NCBI GenBank assembly: GCA_031255955.1
Contig: JAIRRO010000165.1
Coordinates: forward strand, 1-16,505
Reading direction: 5' to 3'
DNA: 16,505 bases
From: Oscillospiraceae bacterium
GTDB lineage: Bacteria; Bacillota; Clostridia; Oscillospirales; Oscillospiraceae
The notes under the pieces were generated by a model. That model worked only from the letters and a program-made list of their open reading frames with translations. It searched no databases and was not told the DNA's origin. Made by a program: the position numbers and the translations under genes. Below are positions 14,369-16,505 of the stretch, piece after piece. The stretch's first letter is position 1, and every line of letters begins with the position of its first letter.

Positions 14369-15847
14369 TCATAATATAATGCAAATGATGCCACCGGAGC
14401 CTTCGTTGATAATCCGCTGGAGCGTACCGCGCAGCTTCATCTGCGTTTCCTCCGGCATTTTCTTTATCTTCGCGTTTAGTCCCTCCCCGGCGATGTCATA
14501 CAGCGACTTGCCGAACATATTGGACTCCCATATCTTGCTGACGTCGCCCTCAAACTCCTGAAGCAGGAAGTTGATTACATCCTCGTTAGAGCGCTCGCCG
14601 CCGACGGCGGGCGAAACCTCCGTTTCGATATTCGCCATCAGCATATGTATGCTGGGCGCGGACGCCTTCAGCTTGACCCCGTATCTGCCGCCCTGACGGA
14701 CAATTTCCGGCTCCTCAAGCCGCAGCTCCTCGCGTGAGGGCATAACAATTCCGTAGCCGCGCTCGCGCACGTCGCGCAGGGCGGAGTCTATGCGGTCATA
14801 TTCGCGTTTCACGTCCGACAGATCCGTCAGCAGCGAGATGAGGTCGCCGTCGTCGCGCACATCAAAGCCGGACTGCGCGGAGAGCGTACCGTAAAACAGC
14901 TCGCGCGGGACATCCAGCGTCACGGCGACGGTGCCGCGTCCGAGGTCTGCCCCGCTGACGGCGGCGTTTGATACATTTTCGTCCGCCGCAATCGCCGTTA
15001 AGGCGCCGTCGGCGTCGCGTATGCGGTGCAGTCCGGGCGCGGCGCGGCGCACGGAATCCATCAGGCTGCTTTTAATCGGATGTCCCAAGGGCAGGGCGTC
15101 AACCCACGCGGGCAGGAATACGCCCATCTCGCGTATCGGAAATTCATACAGCACGGATTTGAGAACGGCTGCTATATCGCGCGCGTCCATCCTCTGTACG
15201 TTTTTCGCGATGCAGGTCACAGAGTGCTTTTCCGACAGCTCGGCGCGCAGCGCTTCTGTCTCGGTGGCGTCCGGCGCGGAGCTGTTTATGACGATGATGA
15301 ACGGCTTGCCTATGGCGCGCAGCTCGTTTACGACGCGCGTCTCCGCCTCTACAAAGTCCTCACGCGGGATTTCACCGATAGAGCCGTCCGTTGTCACCAC
15401 GACGCCTATGGTTGAATGCTCTGATATCACCTTGCGGGTGCCCAGCTCCGCCGCCTCCGTAAGCGGCACCTCTTCCTCAAGCCACGGCGTTGTCACCATG
15501 CGCTCGCGCCCGTCCTCAAACTGCCCCGCCGCGCCGGGAACCATAAATCCGACGCAATCGATGAGCCGCACAGAGACGTCCGCGCCGCCGTCCAGCGTCA
15601 GGCGGGCTGCCTCCTCCGGCACGAATTTCGGCTCCGCCGTCATCACCGTGCGCCCGGAAGCGGACTGCGGCAGCTCGTCGCGCGCCCGCTCGCGTGTGTA
15701 GGCGTTTTCGATACCCGGCAGCACAAGAGTCTCCATAAATCGCTTGATAAACGTGGATTTTCCCGTCCGCACGGGTCCGACGACCCCCAGATAAATATCG
15801 CCGCCCGTGCGCGCCGCGATATCCTCATATATACTGTGCTCGTTCAC
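14369..15847 (-). CDS. spoIVA: Stage IV sporulation protein A, spore-coat ATPase
   Basis: A 492-residue cytoskeletal ATPase that, in model spore formers, polymerises on the forespore surface and anchors the spore coat basement layer in the mother cell. The Walker A motif GPVRTGKST spans residues 24-32, with Lys30. Nearby are SASGRTVMTAEPKFVPEEAA and VRLIDCVGFMVPGA, typical of the TRAFAC-GTPase-like fold that uses ATP. The C-terminus ends GGIICIIL, the hydrophobic tail that in B. subtilis helps contact SpoVM and the membrane. Length matches the B. subtilis protein. The start is GTG 15847 with AGGGGG about eight bases upstream; an ATG nearby is out of frame. A sigma-E-like promoter lies just upstream. 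Confidence 0.96.
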   Translation of the reverse strand: MNEHSIYEDIAARTGGDIYLGVVGPVRTGKSTFIKRFMETLVLPGIENAYTRERARDELPQSASGRTVMTAEPKFVPEEAARLTLDGGADVSVRLIDCVGFMVPGAAGQFEDGRERMVTTPWLEEEVPLTEAAELGTRKVISEHSTIGVVVTTDGSIGEIPREDFVEAETRVVNELRAIGKPFIIVINSSAPDATETEALRAELSEKHSVTCIAKNVQRMDARDIAAVLKSVLYEFPIREMGVFLPAWVDALPLGHPIKSSLMDSVRRAAPGLHRIRDADGALTAIAADENVSNAAVSGADLGRGTVAVTLDVPRELFYGTLSAQSGFDVRDDGDLISLLTDLSDVKREYDRIDSALRDVRERGYGIVMPSREELRLEEPEIVRQGGRYGVKLKASAPSIHMLMANIETEVSPAVGGERSNEDVINFLLQEFEGDVSKIWESNMFGKSLYDIAGEGLNAKIKKMPEETQMKLRGTLQRIINEGSGGIICIIL

Positions 15848-15883
15848 GCATATGTCCCCCTCACAAATAAATAGGCTTGCTCA

Positions 15884-15912
15884 TATTTATGAGGATAAGC
15901 CGTGAGATATGC
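15884..15912 (-). promoter_or_regulatory. Candidate sigma-E promoter for spoIVA
   Basis: On the minus strand GCATATC (15912-15906) and CATAAATA (15891-15884) are 14 bases apart. The -35 is one base from the sigma-E consensus and has the same ATATC core as the spoIIP candidate, and spoIVA is sigma-E dependent in B. subtilis. The -10 matches CATA and then drifts. It lies next to the divergent tRNA promoter. Confidence 0.55.
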
Positions 15913-15916
15913 ACGG

Positions 15917-15945
15917 TTGACTTTTTACGCGCGGTGGTGTATACT
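15917..15945 (+). promoter_or_regulatory. Sigma-A promoter for tRNA-Arg
   Basis: TTGACT at 15917-15922 and TATACT at 15940-15945, 17 bases apart. The tRNA begins 15 bases after the -10, leaving a 5' leader of only a few bases. Confidence 0.8.
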
Positions 15946-15959
15946 ACGCGCATAGATAC

Positions 15960-16036
15960 GCGCCAATAGCTCATCCGGATAGAGCAACTGCCTTCTAAGC
16001 AGTAGGTGGGGGGTTCGAGTCCCTCTTGGCGTGCCA
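15960..16036 (+). tRNA. tRNA-Arg (anticodon UCU)
   Basis: A complete 77-base cloverleaf. The acceptor GCGCCAA pairs with TTGGCGT, with a G-U first pair. The D arm is GCTC/GAGC. The anticodon stem ACTGC/GCAGT encloses CTTCTAA (anticodon TCT). The variable loop is AGGTG. The T arm GGGGG/CCCTC, with one wobble, encloses TTCGAGT. Discriminator G and an encoded CCA complete it. It reads AGA and probably AGG codons, which are rare in GC-rich genes such as these. Confidence 0.96.
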
Positions 16037-16039
16037 AGG

Positions 16040-16076
16040 AAAAGCCTACGGAATTCTAAGGATTTCGGGGCTTTTT
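16040..16076 (+). terminator. Terminator after tRNA-Arg
   Basis: AAAAGCC pairs with the GGCTTTT region across an inner CGGAAT/ATTTCG stem, and the second arm runs directly into CTTTTTGCTTT. The stem is imperfect but ends in a T-run right behind the tRNA. Confidence 0.6.
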
Positions 16077-16127
16077 GCTTTCCGGCGTTGTGGCGAAAAT
16101 GCGCAATAATGCGCGGTTGTGCGCAAC

Positions 16128-16173
16128 AAAGTGTGGCGCAAAGTGTGGCGCAATGTGACTCAAGGTGTGACTC
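16128..16173. repeat. Short tandem repeats with 12-base period behind the tRNA
   Basis: AAAGTGTGGCGC occurs twice in tandem (16128-16139 and 16140-16151). TGTGACTC then occurs twice at the same 12-base period (16154-16161 and 16166-16173). Several TGCGC words lie just upstream (16099-16124). The row of evenly spaced short words resembles protein-binding iterons, for example arm-type integrase sites beside a tRNA attachment site. No integrase gene is in the window, so that reading is inference. Confidence 0.5.
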
Positions 16174-16191
16174 GTTATTATCCATTTTATG

Positions 16192-16231
16192 CGTCAAGCC
16201 TACGTTGAAATATTTCAATGTGGGCTTGACG
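16192..16231. repeat. 40-base near-perfect palindrome
   Basis: CGTCAAGCC at the left end and GGCTTGACG at the right are perfect nine-base arms. Inside them a four-base section pairs with wobbles, and TTGAAAT/ATTTCAA forms a perfect inner stem around an AT centre. RNA from either strand would fold into a hairpin of about 20 pairs. A GTTTTC tail follows on the plus strand, so it could terminate an upstream transcript. It could also be a dispersed palindromic repeat or an element end. Confidence 0.65.
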
Positions 16232-16241
16232 TTTTCGTGGC

Positions 16242-16505
16242 AATAGCCTCAGAAAAGAATACAATCCGACAGGCAGCCGACTGCTTGAATTCCAATTTAC
16301 AACAGGACGGATTACACCTACGACGATGCAGGCAACCTGACTCACGAGCTATCCTCCGCCGGTGAGATAACCTACAGCTACAACGCAAAGGGGCGGCTCG
16401 GACAGTGTCGGCTCTGTGGAGGATATCATCAACGCGTGGGACACAAATGACAGCTTCACACGCTTTGACGGCTCCGGGAAAACGCGACAGGATGAAATCG
16501 CCGTC
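16242..16505 (+). pseudogene. YD/RHS-repeat protein fragment, frameshifted, cut by window edge
   Basis: Three adjoining pieces read as protein in alternating frames. From 16242 comes NSLRKEYNPTGSRLLEFQF. From 16307, in another frame, comes TDYTYDDAGNLTHELSS and then ITYSYNAKGRL, a clear YD/RHS-type repeat. From 16401, back in the first frame, comes DSVGSVEDIINAWDTND and onward, open to the edge. The middle frame stops at 16450, and the first frame stops inside the middle piece. RHS/YD proteins are large surface or secreted polymorphic proteins, some of them toxins. Here no start, signal peptide or ribosome site is visible, so this is most likely a relic or recombined tail. I do not recognise the last piece. 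Two compensating indels, or sequence errors, would restore one frame. Confidence 0.5.

Noticed and set aside
14931..15701. Plus-strand open frame of 256 codons
   Set aside because: Antisense to spoIVA, rich in Ser/Arg/Thr as expected for a shadow frame, with no recognisable motif.
15925..16218. A 97-codon minus-strand frame running through the tRNA (GTRTPHLLLRRQLLYP)
   Set aside because: It is antisense to tRNA-Arg. This kind of translation is a well-known spurious protein, and the part beyond the tRNA is made of tandem repeats and palindrome.
1..16505. CRISPR array, rRNA genes or a complete insertion sequence
   Set aside because: No regularly spaced long direct repeats, no rRNA-like sequence and no transposase with paired terminal repeats were seen.

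Overview
The window reads as chromosomal DNA from a GC-rich, endospore-forming Clostridia-type Firmicute. Three sporulation genes (spoIIP, a dacF-family gene and spoIVA), a T-box leader, strong AGGAGG-type ribosome sites and a CadC/CadA metal-efflux pair all point there. The coding DNA is strongly GC-biased at third positions. Three stretches are visibly AT-richer or decayed: about 1-290, about 8215-8590, and everything beyond the tRNA at 16036.

Layout. 1-292 is an AT-rich leader to rnhA (RNase HI, +). On the minus strand purD and a DUF2238-like membrane protein gene form a tightly spaced pair with a strong promoter. On the plus strand a near-consensus promoter with an overlapping operator drives a CadC/SmtB-type repressor and a P1B-type Zn/Cd/Pb ATPase. 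A second operator-like repeat lies between these two genes. A large minus-strand gene follows. It fuses an XRE helix-turn-helix, a cupin and an acyl-CoA synthetase, and it is preceded by a complete T-box leader with promoter, Stem I, antiterminator and competing terminator. Next come an AT-rich block flanked by direct repeats, then spoIIP with a sigma-E-like promoter, then a short decayed segment holding a fragment of a PstS-like binding protein.

A minus-strand operon holds a ComEA-like helix-hairpin-helix protein, an OmpR-family response regulator and a sensor kinase. It diverges from a dacF-family gene across an inverted repeat that carries an extended -10 on each strand. The DacF-like protein is full length but has lost all three penicillin-binding active-site motifs, so it looks like a pseudoenzyme. 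spoIVA converges on it and has its own sigma-E-like promoter. The window ends with tRNA-Arg(UCU), its terminator, short tandem repeats, a 40-base palindrome and a frameshifted YD/RHS-repeat fragment cut by the window edge. This end looks like the border of a mobile or decayed region.

The most interesting points are the T-box ahead of a regulator/acyl-CoA-synthetase fusion, the catalytically dead DacF homologue, the paired operators in the metal-efflux operon, and the symmetric divergent promoter of comEA and the dacF-like gene. All assignments come from reading motifs by eye. No database search was run.
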